From JAQGMJ01 sp036271855 (GTDB lineage: Bacteria; Pseudomonadota; Gammaproteobacteria; Burkholderiales; JAEUOS01): 14,575 nt of DNA. The position numbers were made by a program, and so were the translations under genes. The DNA is taken from contig DATAZV010000444.1 of the NCBI GenBank assembly GCA_036271855.1, forward strand, positions 1-14,575. The letters are read 5' to 3'. The notes beneath the pieces are model-generated. The model made no database searches and was not told the origin of the DNA. It was given only the letters and a program-made list of their open reading frames with translations. Of the stretch, positions 6,401 through 13,502 are shown piece after piece (the stretch's first letter is position 1; every line of letters begins with the position of its first letter).

Positions 6401-6454
6401 GCCGCCACAGGCGCGCCCGAGCCCCGCGCAACACCGCAATCGAAGCAGCCTGCC

Positions 6455-7960
6455 ATGCCCGCGAACGACAAATCCAACCGCCCCCTGGTGATCGCCTCGG
6501 TGATGGCCTCGATGGCGATGACCGCGTTCGAGGCGACCATCGTCGCCACCGCCATGCCGCAGATCGTCGCCCACCTGGGCGGCCTGAATCTCTACAGCTG
6601 GGTGTTCTCCTCCTACCTGCTGGCGCAGACGGCGATGACGGTGATCTTCGGCAAGCTGGCGGACCTCTACGGCCGCAAGCCGATCGCCCTGGCCGGCATC
6701 GCCGTATTCCTGCTCGGCTCCATCCTCGCCGGCTTCGCCTGGTCGATGCCGGCGATGATCGTGTTCCGCCTGATGCAGGGCGTGGGCGCGGGGGCGATCC
6801 AGCCGGCCAACCTGACCATCGTCGCCGACCTCTACCCGGTGCACGAGCGCGGCAAGGTGCAGGGCTATCTCGCCAGCGTGTGGGCGATTTCGGCGGTGAT
6901 CGGGCCGATGCTGGGCGGACTGATCATTCGCGAGCTTTCGTGGTCGTGGATTTTCTGGATCAACATTCCGGTCGGCCTGGCCGCCGCCGCGGGCTTTTAT
7001 TTCCACCTGCAGGAAGACGCCTCGGCCCGGCGCCCGAAAATCGATATCGCCGGGGCAGCGCTGTTCACCGTCTCGGTGTCCGCCTTGATGATCGCGCTGA
7101 CCGACATCAGCGGCATGCCGGCGGCGCTGGTGGCGGCTGCGCTGCTGGTGGCCGGCGTATTCGCGCTGCTGTTCGTTTTGCAGGAGCGGCGCGCGCCGGA
7201 GCCGATGATTTCCTTCGCGCTGTGGGGCCGGCGGCCGATCGCCGTGGCCAACAGCGCGGCGGTGCTCTCCGGCATGGCGCTGATGGGCATCACTTCGTTC
7301 TTGCCGATGTATGTGCAGGGCGTGCTGCACCGCTCACCGATCGCCGCCGGCCTGGCGCTGACCATGGTGATGTTCGGCTGGCCGGTGGGCGCCACCGTGG
7401 CGGTGCGCCTGCTGCGCAAGGTCGGGCCGCGTCCGATCCTGATTGCCGGCGGGCTGGGGCATGTGCTGGGCGCCGGCGTTTTCGTGTTTTTGCAGCCGGA
7501 CAGCTCGCCGGCGTTCGCCGCCGCCGGCTCGCTGGTCATGGGCCTGGGCATGGGCCTGTTCGCCAACAGCGCGCTGCTGATGATCCAGGCCATCGTCGAG
7601 CCTGCCGAGCGCGGCAGCGCGACAGCCTCGAACCTGTTTTCACGCAACCTCGGCAGCACACTGGGCGCGGCGCTGTTCGGCGCGGTGCTGAACTACGGCC
7701 TGGCCCATGCCGAAGGCGCGCAACGCGTCAGCGCCGACGAACTGAAGGCGCTGTTGACGGCGCCGGAGGGAGCGGCCGGTGCCATGAGCGCCGCCGGCCA
7801 GGCTTTGCAGCACTCGCTGCACCTGACCTTTCTGGCGCTGCTGGCAATCTCGGCCTGCCTGGTGGCACTGACCACGCTGGTGCCGAAGATCGCCATCGGC
7901 GGGGCGCGCAAGGCAGCGGCCGAGGCGCATGGCGGCGCCGGCATGGATGTGGGTCATTGA
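6455..7960 (+). CDS. MFS drug-efflux transporter, DHA2 (14-TM, EmrB/QacA) type
   Basis: An inner-membrane proton-coupled antiporter of 501 residues, the usual DHA2 length. Near the N-terminus it has the D1-like helix ASMAMTAFEATIVATAMPQI, then motif A GKLADLYGRKP (66-76) between TM2 and TM3, motif B around RLMQGVGAGAIQP, and the antiporter motif C WAISAVIGPMLGG in TM5. Hydrophobic segments continue to the end and fit 14 helices. Substrate cannot be read from the sequence; multidrug or organic-anion export is the family norm. No membrane-fusion (EmrA) or outer-membrane gene is adjacent, so it may act alone. ATG 6455 is chosen because it gives the conserved short N-terminus; the ribosome binding site is weak. 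The leader carries strong inverted repeats, consistent with regulated expression. A few bases after its stop, a TATAAT box may start the next gene. Confidence 0.92.
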   Translation: MPANDKSNRPLVIASVMASMAMTAFEATIVATAMPQIVAHLGGLNLYSWVFSSYLLAQTAMTVIFGKLADLYGRKPIALAGIAVFLLGSILAGFAWSMPAMIVFRLMQGVGAGAIQPANLTIVADLYPVHERGKVQGYLASVWAISAVIGPMLGGLIIRELSWSWIFWINIPVGLAAAAGFYFHLQEDASARRPKIDIAGAALFTVSVSALMIALTDISGMPAALVAAALLVAGVFALLFVLQERRAPEPMISFALWGRRPIAVANSAAVLSGMALMGITSFLPMYVQGVLHRSPIAAGLALTMVMFGWPVGATVAVRLLRKVGPRPILIAGGLGHVLGAGVFVFLQPDSSPAFAAAGSLVMGLGMGLFANSALLMIQAIVEPAERGSATASNLFSRNLGSTLGAALFGAVLNYGLAHAEGAQRVSADELKALLTAPEGAAGAMSAAGQALQHSLHLTFLALLAISACLVALTTLVPKIAIGGARKAAAEAHGGAGMDVGH

Positions 7961-7990
7961 TCGCGCCGAGGGTAGTGCAACCGGCTCCGG

Positions 7991-7996
7991 TATAAT
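7991..7996 (+). promoter_or_regulatory. Consensus -10 box before the hydroxylase gene
   Basis: A perfect TATAAT lies in the 77-bp gap after the MFS gene, 41 nt before the ATG at 8038. No good -35 is found 16-18 bp upstream (the bases there are GAGGGT), and there is no extended -10 TG, so the promoter would need an activator or be weak. Position and exact match make it a fair candidate. Confidence 0.45.
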
Positions 7997-8037
7997 TTTC
8001 CCTCTTGGTATTTGGGCTTAGGCCCGGCAATGAGTGC

Positions 8038-8940
8038 ATGAAAGCCACGCTACGCAATATCGTTTCCTGGACCGCCTGGCCCGGCCTGCTGCTGTTGTGC
8101 CTGATCGCCACCGCGATCGGCTTTGCGCTCGGCGCGCCGGTGATCGGCTTCAACATCACCTACTTCTCCCTGGCGGTGATCCTGCTGCTGCTGGAGCGCT
8201 GGATGCCGCATGAAGTGGCGTGGACCCGCGCGGACGGGCAACTGGGTGCCGACATTTTGCACACCCTGGTGAGCAAGGGCGCGGTGCAGACGCTGATCGT
8301 CTTCAGTTCGGCGGTGGGCCTGGCCGCGCTGATCACCCCGCTGGCGGCGCCGGGCAACGGCATCTGGCCGCGCCACTGGCCGCTGTGGGCGCAGGTGATG
8401 CTGGCGCTGACGGCGGCGGAATTCGGCCTTTACTGGGGCCACCACATCGCGCACAAGTGGAAGCCGCTGTGGCGCTTTCACGCGGTGCATCACAGCGTGA
8501 AAAAACTCTGGGTGGTGAACACCGGGCGCTTTCACTTTGTCGATTCGATCAAGAGCATCGTGCCGGCCATCGCCATCCTGGTCTTGCTCGGCGCGCCGCT
8601 GGAAGTGGTGACCTGGCTCTCGGCGATTACCGCCTACATCGGCATGCTGACCCATTGCAATGTGGAAATGCGGTTCGGCTATTTGTCGTGGGTGTTCAAC
8701 ACGCCGGAGCTGCACCGCTGGCACCACAGCAAGGATTTGCGCGAAGGCGACAAGAACTTCGGCGAGAACCTGATGGTGTGGGACTGGATCTTCGGCACCT
8801 ATTTCAACGAAAACCGTCGCCCGCCGGTGGACATCGGCATCAAGGACGAGATGCCGGCGCGCTTTCGCGACCAGCTGGTGTGGCCGTTTCGCCGGCCACC
8901 CGCGATCGCGGGGGCGGCCGGCGCGGGCGCGCGCGACTAG
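8038..8940 (+). CDS. Sterol desaturase / fatty acid hydroxylase superfamily membrane protein
   Basis: An integral-membrane di-iron oxygenase or related enzyme of 300 residues. The three histidine clusters of the family are complete: H135-HIA-H139 (HxxxH), H148-AV-H151-H152 (HxxHH) and H226-RW-H229-H230 (HxxHH). Several hydrophobic segments surround them (for example 9-32, 37-50, about 80-95, 110-130, 180-200). The family hydroxylates or desaturates lipids, using O2 and an electron donor; the substrate here is unknown, and bacterial members act on fatty acids, carotenoids, hopanoid-like lipids and others. The start is the ATG at 8038. A TTG at 8005 would add 11 unlikely residues. A three-codon reading frame (ATGAGTGCATGA, 8030-8041) overlaps the start in another frame. 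arfB follows after 9 nt, suggesting co-transcription. Confidence 0.88.
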   Translation: MKATLRNIVSWTAWPGLLLLCLIATAIGFALGAPVIGFNITYFSLAVILLLLERWMPHEVAWTRADGQLGADILHTLVSKGAVQTLIVFSSAVGLAALITPLAAPGNGIWPRHWPLWAQVMLALTAAEFGLYWGHHIAHKWKPLWRFHAVHHSVKKLWVVNTGRFHFVDSIKSIVPAIAILVLLGAPLEVVTWLSAITAYIGMLTHCNVEMRFGYLSWVFNTPELHRWHHSKDLREGDKNFGENLMVWDWIFGTYFNENRRPPVDIGIKDEMPARFRDQLVWPFRRPPAIAGAAGAGARD

Positions 8941-8949
8941 CCGCACCGC

Positions 8950-9363
8950 ATGGCCCTGCCCCCACGTCCCTTTTTCATACCCGATCACGAAATCGAGCTC
9001 ACCGCGGTGCGCTCGCAGGGGGCGGGCGGGCAGAACGTCAACAAGGTGGCGAGCGCGATTCACCTGCGCTACGACATTCTCGCCTCTTCGCTTGCGCCTG
9101 CGCACAAGCAGCGCCTGCTGGCGCTGAACGATTCGCGCATCACCAGCGACGGCGTGCTGGTGATCAAGTCGCAGGAGCACCGCAGCCAGGAGATGAATCG
9201 CGCCGAGGCGCTGTCGCGCCTGCAGGAGTTGTTGCAAGGCACGGCGAAGGCGCCGCGCAAGCGCTATGCGACCAAGCCCTCCAAAAGCGCTAAAAGAAAA
9301 CGCGTGGACAGCAAGGTGTTGCGGGGGAAGACCAAGGCGTTGCGCGGCAAGGTCAACGACTAG
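8950..9363 (+). CDS. arfB: Alternative ribosome-rescue factor, peptidyl-tRNA hydrolase ArfB (YaeJ)
   Basis: Releases nascent peptides from ribosomes stalled at the 3' end of mRNAs lacking a stop codon. At 137 residues it has the family's usual length and layout: a release-factor domain-3-like catalytic domain with GAGGQNVNKV (G26-G27-Q28 is the catalytic GGQ), the helical region with SSLAPAHKQRLLAL and LVIKSQEHRSQEMNRAEALSRL, and a lysine/arginine-rich C-terminal tail (RKRYATKPSKSAKRKR onward) which in ArfB enters the empty mRNA channel. It lacks the codon-recognition domains of RF1/RF2. The ATG at 8950 lies 9 nt after the hydroxylase stop, with no obvious ribosome binding site, so translation may be coupled. 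A 7-bp hairpin starts right at its stop codon. Confidence 0.95.
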   Translation: MALPPRPFFIPDHEIELTAVRSQGAGGQNVNKVASAIHLRYDILASSLAPAHKQRLLALNDSRITSDGVLVIKSQEHRSQEMNRAEALSRLQELLQGTAKAPRKRYATKPSKSAKRKRVDSKVLRGKTKALRGKVND

Positions 9364-9379
9364 CCGAACCGAGTTCGGC
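9363..9379 (+). terminator. Hairpin at the arfB stop codon
   Basis: GCCGAAC (9363-9369) pairs perfectly with GTTCGGC (9373-9379) around a CGA loop. The first base is the last of the TAG stop. No T run follows, so it may be a 3'-end stabilising or weak termination structure rather than a classical terminator. Confidence 0.3.
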
Positions 9380-9397
9380 GCTTGGGCATGGCACGCA

Positions 9398-9425
9398 CCC
9401 TTCGACAGGCTCAGGGCGAACGGGG
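9398..9425. repeat. Dispersed palindromic repeat of the 'PFALSLSKG' type
   Basis: The segment reads CCCTTCGACAGG then CTCAGGGCGAACGGGGG, with TTCG (9401-9404) complementary to CGAA (9417-9420) and flanking CCC/GGG pairing. This sequence is familiar as an intergenic repeat present in many copies in high-GC proteobacterial genomes. Its spurious translations are well known: antisense 'PFALSLSKG', sense 'FDRLRANG' and 'LRQAQGER', all of which appear in the frames here. Copy number in this genome cannot be seen from one window. Confidence 0.7.
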
Positions 9426-9478
9426 GTGGGATGCGGGGCCGACCATGGCCCGCCACTCGTGGCCCGGCCCCACCCCCC
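9422..9478. terminator. Long GC-rich inverted repeat between convergent genes
   Basis: GGGGCC (9435-9440) pairs with GGCCCC (9466-9471), and the outer GGGGGT (9422-9427) pairs with ACCCCC (9472-9477), leaving a 7-nt bulge on the left arm. The interior CCA (9443-9445) and TGG (9460-9462) can pair too. It lies between the 3' ends of arfB (plus) and the ferritin-like gene (minus), where a bidirectional transcription block is expected. There is no T run, so rho-independent termination would be atypical. Confidence 0.4.
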
Positions 9479-9487
9479 AGCCCAAAT

Positions 9488-10393
9488 TCAGTGCACGTTG
9501 TCGAGTTCCGGGATCACCGGGATTTCGACGCCGTACTGGCCGACGTCTTCGCGGATCTTGTTCACGCCCTTGCGGATGATGTCCATTTCTTCGTCCGGAT
9601 GGGTGGCGCCCAGGCCGTGGCTGGAAGCCAGCTCACGGTTTTTCGCCGAGCGGGCGCGCTCGTCGGGCGGCAGATTCACCACGGCGTAGACGCCGTTGAG
9701 CAGGCTGCCGCGCAGTTTTTTCGCCACCTTGATGCCGATGTTTTTCTTTTCTTCCGCCGGCAGTTCATTGAAAAAGCGCCGCATGATGATGCGGCCGAAC
9801 TGGATATGGCGCGCTTCGTCGCGCAGCACCAGGCGGCAGGCTTCCTTGATCGAGGCATAGCGCGCGTTTTCGTAGCGCGCCTGCAGCAGTTCGCCGGAGA
9901 GCTGCTCGAACAGGGTGTTGACGGAGAGGCCGGCGAAAAAGCTCATCGACTTTTCATCCGCCTCGTTGTGGAACTTGGGGATGATGTCCTTGAAGTAGTC
10001 GGCGCGCGGCGTCGGCTGGTAGCCGCCGAGACCATCGGCGATACGAAAGCTGACTTCGTGGTGGCGCAGCTCTTCGGCGATGAAGTTGGTGATGTGCTGC
10101 TTGATCTCGAAGGGCTGGTGCTGGTAGATGGCGTCGCGCAGGCGCTCGGCACCGTAGGGGGTGGCGCCGTGTTCCATCCAGGCGCGCAGGCTCCACCATT
10201 CGGCGCCGGCGGCGCGCACTTCGGGGGAGAGCTCGGCGCGGGCCAGGTCGGAGTAATCGATGGCGGTGACCGGGTCCCAGGCCAGCTCGCGCGCCTGGGT
10301 GCACAGGCGCCAGACTTCCGGGTATTCGACCGTGCTCACCACCGGATAGGGGTTGGGAACCGCGGCGACTTCTTCGAGCAGGGAGGGTTGCAT
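9488..10393 (-). CDS. Ferritin-like di-iron protein
   Basis: A 301-residue soluble, mostly helical protein with a four-helix-bundle di-iron signature: E108-L-R-H111 in FIAEELRHHEVSFR and E193-A-R-H196 in LRDEARHIQFGR, with further acidic residues (E168, E175) available on the intervening helix. The two E-x-x-H motifs are the hallmark of ferritin-like oxidases and oxygenases (AurF-type N-oxygenases, R2-like proteins). Length and the DEARH motif favour an oxygenase-like enzyme over iron storage. The substrate is unknown. The ATG at 10393 begins MQPSLLEEVAAVPNPYP; the ribosome binding site is weak. It is transcribed away from the Bug receptor gene across a 140-bp gap with two adjoining palindromes. 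It ends against the repeat-rich spacer after arfB. Confidence 0.8.
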   Translation of the reverse strand: MQPSLLEEVAAVPNPYPVVSTVEYPEVWRLCTQARELAWDPVTAIDYSDLARAELSPEVRAAGAEWWSLRAWMEHGATPYGAERLRDAIYQHQPFEIKQHITNFIAEELRHHEVSFRIADGLGGYQPTPRADYFKDIIPKFHNEADEKSMSFFAGLSVNTLFEQLSGELLQARYENARYASIKEACRLVLRDEARHIQFGRIIMRRFFNELPAEEKKNIGIKVAKKLRGSLLNGVYAVVNLPPDERARSAKNRELASSHGLGATHPDEEMDIIRKGVNKIREDVGQYGVEIPVIPELDNVH

Positions 10394-10446
10394 GATGCGG
10401 GCCTTGAATGGATGGAGTAGACGCCGCGAGAATGCCCACGCGCTGC

Positions 10447-10473
10447 TCCTGACATCAGGATTCTATGATAGAA
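10447..10473. promoter_or_regulatory. Two abutting perfect palindromes in divergent promoter region
   Basis: TCCTGACATCAGGA (10447-10460, 6-2-6) is followed without a gap by TTCTATGATAGAA (10461-10473, 6-1-6); both are perfect. The second contains TATGAT (10464-10469, plus) and, on the other strand, TATCAT, both close to a -10 box. The half-site TCCTGA appears again at 10515-10520, next to the receptor's ribosome binding site. The arrangement suits an operator overlapping a divergent promoter for the ferritin-like gene and the Bug receptor. No regulator gene is adjacent. Confidence 0.5.
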
Positions 10474-10533
10474 CTGTCTCCGACGCCCCCTTGTTTTGTC
10501 ATTGTGCCGATTAGTCCTGAAGGAGTTACCAGC

Positions 10534-11502
10534 ATGCACTCGATCTCGTTGCGCCATGCGGCGCTGGGCCTGTTTCTGGCATTGGTCGCGAACGCGGGTC
10601 TGGCGCAGACCTACCCGGCGCGCCCGGTGACCCTGGTGGTGCCCTACCCCGCCGGCGGCTCGGCCGACATCCTGGCGCGCCTGGCGGGGCAAAAGCTGTC
10701 GGTGAAACTCGGCCAGACGGTGGTGGTGGAAAACAAGGGTGGCGCCGGCACGGCAATCGGCGCGCGCGCGGTGGCTGACTCCACGGCGGACGGCTATACG
10801 CTGCTGATGGGCACGGTGAGCTCGCAGGCGATCAACCCGGCGATGGCCAAGGTAGGCTATGACCCGGTGAAGGATTTCACGCCAGTGGCGCCGCTGGCTT
10901 CGATTCCGTTTGTGCTGGTGGCCAACCCCGCTTCCCCTTATCGCTCGGTGGCCGATGTGATCGCGGCGGCGAAGGCGAACCCTGGCGGCATCGGCTATGC
11001 CTCGGCCGGGCCGGGCACCTCGAACCACCTGGCGGGCGAGATGCTGGCGATGGCGGCGCATGTGAAACTGCTGCACGTACCCTACCGCGGCAGCGCGCCG
11101 GCGCTGGCCGATGTGCTGGCCAACCAGGTGCCGCTGATGTTCGACCTGCTGACCACTTCGCTGCCGCACATCCGCAGCGGCAAGCTGCGGCCGCTGGGCA
11201 TGACCAGCGCGAAGCGCAGTGGACTGCTGCCGGAGGTGCCGACGCTGGCGGAGAGCGGCCTGCCGGGCTTCGAAGTGAGTGCCTGGTTCGGGCTGTTCGC
11301 GCCGGCAGCGGTGCCGCCGGCGATCATCACCCAGCTCAATGCGGCCGCGAACGCCGTACAGCGCACGCCAGAGATGGAAAAGGCCCTGCGCGAGCTAGGA
11401 ATGGACCCGGACCAGCGCGGCCGCGACGAGTACATCGCCTATGTGAAGGAAGAAAGCATCAAATACGGCGGCGTGGTGAAGGCCGCCGGGCTGACGCCGT
11501 AG
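10534..11502 (+). CDS. Bug/TctC family tripartite-tricarboxylate-type periplasmic binding protein
   Basis: Binds a small organic acid or amide in the periplasm. It is 322 residues, with a Sec signal peptide MHSISLRHAALGLFLALVANAGLAQT, likely cut after GLA. The mature N-terminus YPARPVTLVVPYPAGGSADILAR is the canonical Bug block that begins the first lobe; later family blocks are VENKGGAGTAIGA, GPGTSNHLAGEMLA, LLHVPYRGSAPALADVLANQVPLMFD, and LPEVPTLAESGLPGFEVSAWFGLFAPA. The start is fixed by the signal peptide and by AAGGAG (10520-10525), 8 nt upstream of ATG. No TctA/TctB membrane genes are in the window; orphan receptors are typical of Burkholderiales-like genomes and may share a distant transporter or act in sensing. 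The ligand cannot be named. It ends 16 bp from the convergent hydrolase. Confidence 0.95.
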   Translation: MHSISLRHAALGLFLALVANAGLAQTYPARPVTLVVPYPAGGSADILARLAGQKLSVKLGQTVVVENKGGAGTAIGARAVADSTADGYTLLMGTVSSQAINPAMAKVGYDPVKDFTPVAPLASIPFVLVANPASPYRSVADVIAAAKANPGGIGYASAGPGTSNHLAGEMLAMAAHVKLLHVPYRGSAPALADVLANQVPLMFDLLTTSLPHIRSGKLRPLGMTSAKRSGLLPEVPTLAESGLPGFEVSAWFGLFAPAAVPPAIITQLNAAANAVQRTPEMEKALRELGMDPDQRGRDEYIAYVKEESIKYGGVVKAAGLTP

Positions 11503-11509
11503 GCGGACC

Positions 11510-11530
11510 GCCGCGCTTTCAGCGCGCGGC
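11510..11530. terminator. Hairpin spanning the convergent junction
   Basis: GCCGCGC (11510-11516) pairs perfectly with GCGCGGC (11524-11530) around TTTCAGC. The structure covers the stop codon of the hydrolase (11519-11521) and lies 7 nt after the receptor stop, so one element could end both convergent transcripts. No T run follows on either strand. Confidence 0.4.
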
Positions 11531-12451
11531 AAAAGCGGTGGCGCAGAAGTCGAGTATTTCCTCGCCGACGAATTCCTCGCCGGTATTGAAATGCGCCACC
11601 AGCGACATGTGGTTGTGGTCGGCCACGCTCAAGAAACGCGGCGCCACGCGGCGCGCCATGGCGACGCGATGGGCCAGCTCCATGCTGTAGAGATCGAGCA
11701 GCGGATTTTCGTATTGCGCGCAGATGATGAACATCGGCAACTTCGAATCCGCGGCGTGGCTTACCGGCGAGCGCGCTTCGTATTGCGATTCGTCGGTGCC
11801 GAAATAGGCCTGCACGCCGGCGGCGTTGGGATTCTCCGGGCCGGCGTCGACGCGCAGGCGCGCCGACATCAGCACCAGGGCAGCGATGTCGCGGCCGAAA
11901 TCGCCGAGTCGCGGGTCGAAGGCATAGGTGGCGGCGTGGGTGCCGCCGGCGGAATGGCCGATCAGGCAGACGCGCCGCGGGTCACCGCCGAAGCCGGCGA
12001 TCGATTGTTTCACCCAGGCACAGGCGGCTGCAATGTCGCGCCCGCCTTCGGGGTAGACCGCCTCGGGCGGCTGGCGATATTCGACGTTGATGCCGACGCA
12101 GCCGCGCCGGGCGAACCAGGTGAGCACGTTGCCGTACATCTCGGCGTTGATGTTCTTGTCGCCGCGCACGAAGGCGCCGCCGTGGACGAACATCATCACC
12201 GGGGCGTTTTGCGCACCTGTCGAACGGTAGACGTCGAGCGTGCAGCGGGGATGCGGGGCGTAGGCGATGTCGCGCGTCACCTCCACGCCCTCCTTCGGCG
12301 CGGCGGCAAGATGCGGCAGGTAGGCCGCCTTGGTGGCATCGCTGGCGTCGCGGATGTTGGATTGCCAGCGCGGACCGAGGTCGCGCAAAAAGCGGGTTAG
12401 CGCTTCGGGGCGGACACCGGCGGCGCGGCGCGAGTTGAACGAATTTTCCAT
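11519..12451 (-). CDS. Alpha/beta hydrolase, HSL/carboxylesterase-like
   Basis: A cytoplasmic esterase or lipase-like hydrolase of 310 residues. The oxyanion-hole motif is H90-G-G-A-F, and the nucleophile elbow is G165-H-S167-A-G-G. E248 in CAQYENPLLDLY is in the usual place of the catalytic acid, and the HNHMS segment (H279, H281) supplies the catalytic His. The order and spacing fit the hormone-sensitive-lipase / BD-FAE type rather than lactonases. The N-terminal ~60 residues form the usual cap-like extension. The substrate is not determinable; small esters or formyl-amides are typical for this group. The start ATG 12451 lacks a clear ribosome binding site. It is downstream of the SMP-30 gene on the same strand after an 82-bp gap, so they may be co-transcribed, but an inverted repeat lies between them. 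It converges with the Bug receptor. Confidence 0.88.
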   Translation of the reverse strand: MENSFNSRRAAGVRPEALTRFLRDLGPRWQSNIRDASDATKAAYLPHLAAAPKEGVEVTRDIAYAPHPRCTLDVYRSTGAQNAPVMMFVHGGAFVRGDKNINAEMYGNVLTWFARRGCVGINVEYRQPPEAVYPEGGRDIAAACAWVKQSIAGFGGDPRRVCLIGHSAGGTHAATYAFDPRLGDFGRDIAALVLMSARLRVDAGPENPNAAGVQAYFGTDESQYEARSPVSHAADSKLPMFIICAQYENPLLDLYSMELAHRVAMARRVAPRFLSVADHNHMSLVAHFNTGEEFVGEEILDFCATAFAAR

Positions 12452-12480
12452 GGGGCCGATACTAAGTGCGGCGGCGCGGC

Positions 12481-12524
12481 GGTTCCAATATTATTTGCCA
12501 CACCGCTTATTCTCTTTTGGAATC
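12481..12524. repeat. Inverted repeat between SMP-30 and hydrolase genes
   Basis: GGTTCCAA (12481-12488) and TTGGAATC (12517-12524) form an 8-bp stem with one G-U pair around 28 AT-richer bases. It fills most of the 82-bp gap between two same-strand genes. It could be a processing or attenuation hairpin, or an operator for the hydrolase; no promoter with correct spacing is visible here. Confidence 0.3.
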
Positions 12525-12533
12525 AACGCGGCC

Positions 12534-13448
12534 TCAGCCGCCGAAGCGCGGTTCAGGAACCCCTTTGATGCCCAGCCCGGTGATGCGGAACAAGGCACCG
12601 GCGAGGAACTGCGGCTTGACTTCCTTGGCGAACAATTCGTGCACCGCCGGGTGCTTGACCCGTGCCATCGAGGTGACGTAGATCTCGTCGAGCTTGTCGC
12701 CACCGAACATCACGCTGGTGATGTTGCGCACCGGCATGCCGATGCGCCGCTCGACGCTGCCGTCTGGGGCGTAGCGCACCAGGTCGCCGCTGATCAGCGA
12801 GGCATTCCACAGGCAGCCTTCGGCGTCCACGGTGGAGCCGTCGGCGACGCCGGGGTCGTTTTTCATGTCGACGAAAATGCGCTTGTTGGAGAGCAGACCC
12901 GTCTCAATGTCGTAATCGTAGGACCAGTATTCCTTCTGGAAGGTGTCGGTGAAATAGAAGGTCTTGTCGTCCGGGCTCCAGCAGGGACCGTTGGAGCAGA
13001 TGATGCCTTCGTCGACCTTGGTGACCGTGAGGTCAGGGTCGAGGCGCCAGATGGCGCAATTTTTCAGCTCTTCCTTGTCGTCCATGCCGCCGGCGAAAAA
13101 GCGGCCGCGGCGATCCACCTTGCCGTCGTTCAGGCGAGTGCGCGGGTTTTCGGCGTCGATCAGGGTGATCAGGTCGAGCTTCTGTTTATCGTAGTCGTAG
13201 AAGTAGAAGCCGTCGTCCAGCGCCATGACTGCGCCGCCGTTTTTGCGCAGTGCCAGCGCACCGATGTCGCGGTCCAGGCTCCAGTGCTCGACCTTGCCGC
13301 TTTTCGGCTCCAGGCGCCACAGCGAGGGCTTGCCGACGCGGCGACCGGTGCCGTCGACCCAGTAGAGCCGGCCTTCCTCGACGTCCCATACCGGGCCTTC
13401 GCCGAGATGGTTATTGGCCTCGACCACGCATTCGATCTTGATGCTCAT
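12534..13448 (-). CDS. SMP-30/gluconolactonase/LRE-like family protein
   Basis: A 304-residue six-bladed beta-propeller enzyme, predicted to hydrolyse sugar or related lactones to open acids in the cytoplasm; no signal peptide is seen. Family metal ligands are all present and align with human SMP-30 positions: E17 in HLGEGPVWD, N153 in CSNGPCWSPD, and D203 in GVADGSTVDAEG. N107-D108 in RLNDGKVDRRGRFFAG corresponds to the substrate-contact pair. Repeated blade motifs such as LYWVD, FYFTDT and EIYVTS are visible. The start is ATG 13448, preceded at 8 nt by AGGAGA (13457-13462 on the plus strand); an upstream in-frame Met at 13538 would add 30 unrelated residues. A sigma-70-like promoter with an overlapping dyad precedes it. 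Specific substrate (gluconolactone, xylonolactone, other) is unknown. Confidence 0.92.
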   Translation of the reverse strand: MSIKIECVVEANNHLGEGPVWDVEEGRLYWVDGTGRRVGKPSLWRLEPKSGKVEHWSLDRDIGALALRKNGGAVMALDDGFYFYDYDKQKLDLITLIDAENPRTRLNDGKVDRRGRFFAGGMDDKEELKNCAIWRLDPDLTVTKVDEGIICSNGPCWSPDDKTFYFTDTFQKEYWSYDYDIETGLLSNKRIFVDMKNDPGVADGSTVDAEGCLWNASLISGDLVRYAPDGSVERRIGMPVRNITSVMFGGDKLDEIYVTSMARVKHPAVHELFAKEVKPQFLAGALFRITGLGIKGVPEPRFGG

Positions 13449-13502
13449 GGATCTTGTCTCCTGGCGCTGTTGTTGGTGTGCGGCGATGGTCCGCGCTTCG
13501 CA

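Larger units (their letters stand above)
6142..6454. other. Intergenic region, 313 bases, divergent leader with hairpins
   Basis: This gap separates the minus-strand RHH-like gene from the plus-strand MFS gene, so it should hold both promoters. I see no gene. AGCCGC (6197-6202) / GCGGCT (6213-6218) is a small hairpin. Two stronger structures nearer the MFS start are listed separately. A weak plus-strand promoter could be TTGCCG (6320-6325) with TTTAAT (6345-6350), but the 19-bp spacer is long. Confidence 0.5.

Noticed and set aside
6359..7330. Minus-strand 323-codon frame opposite the MFS gene
   Set aside because: The translation is His/Arg/Gln-rich with no hydrophobic pattern, while the plus strand encodes a complete transporter.
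8050..9456. Minus-strand 468-codon frame opposite the hydroxylase and arfB, beginning with 'PFALSLSKG'
   Set aside because: The N-terminal peptide is the known spurious translation of a dispersed repeat, and the rest is antisense to two well-supported genes.
9398..9478. Possible insertion-sequence end or CRISPR-like repeat
   Set aside because: There is only a single copy in the window, with no transposase, target duplication or regularly spaced repeats.
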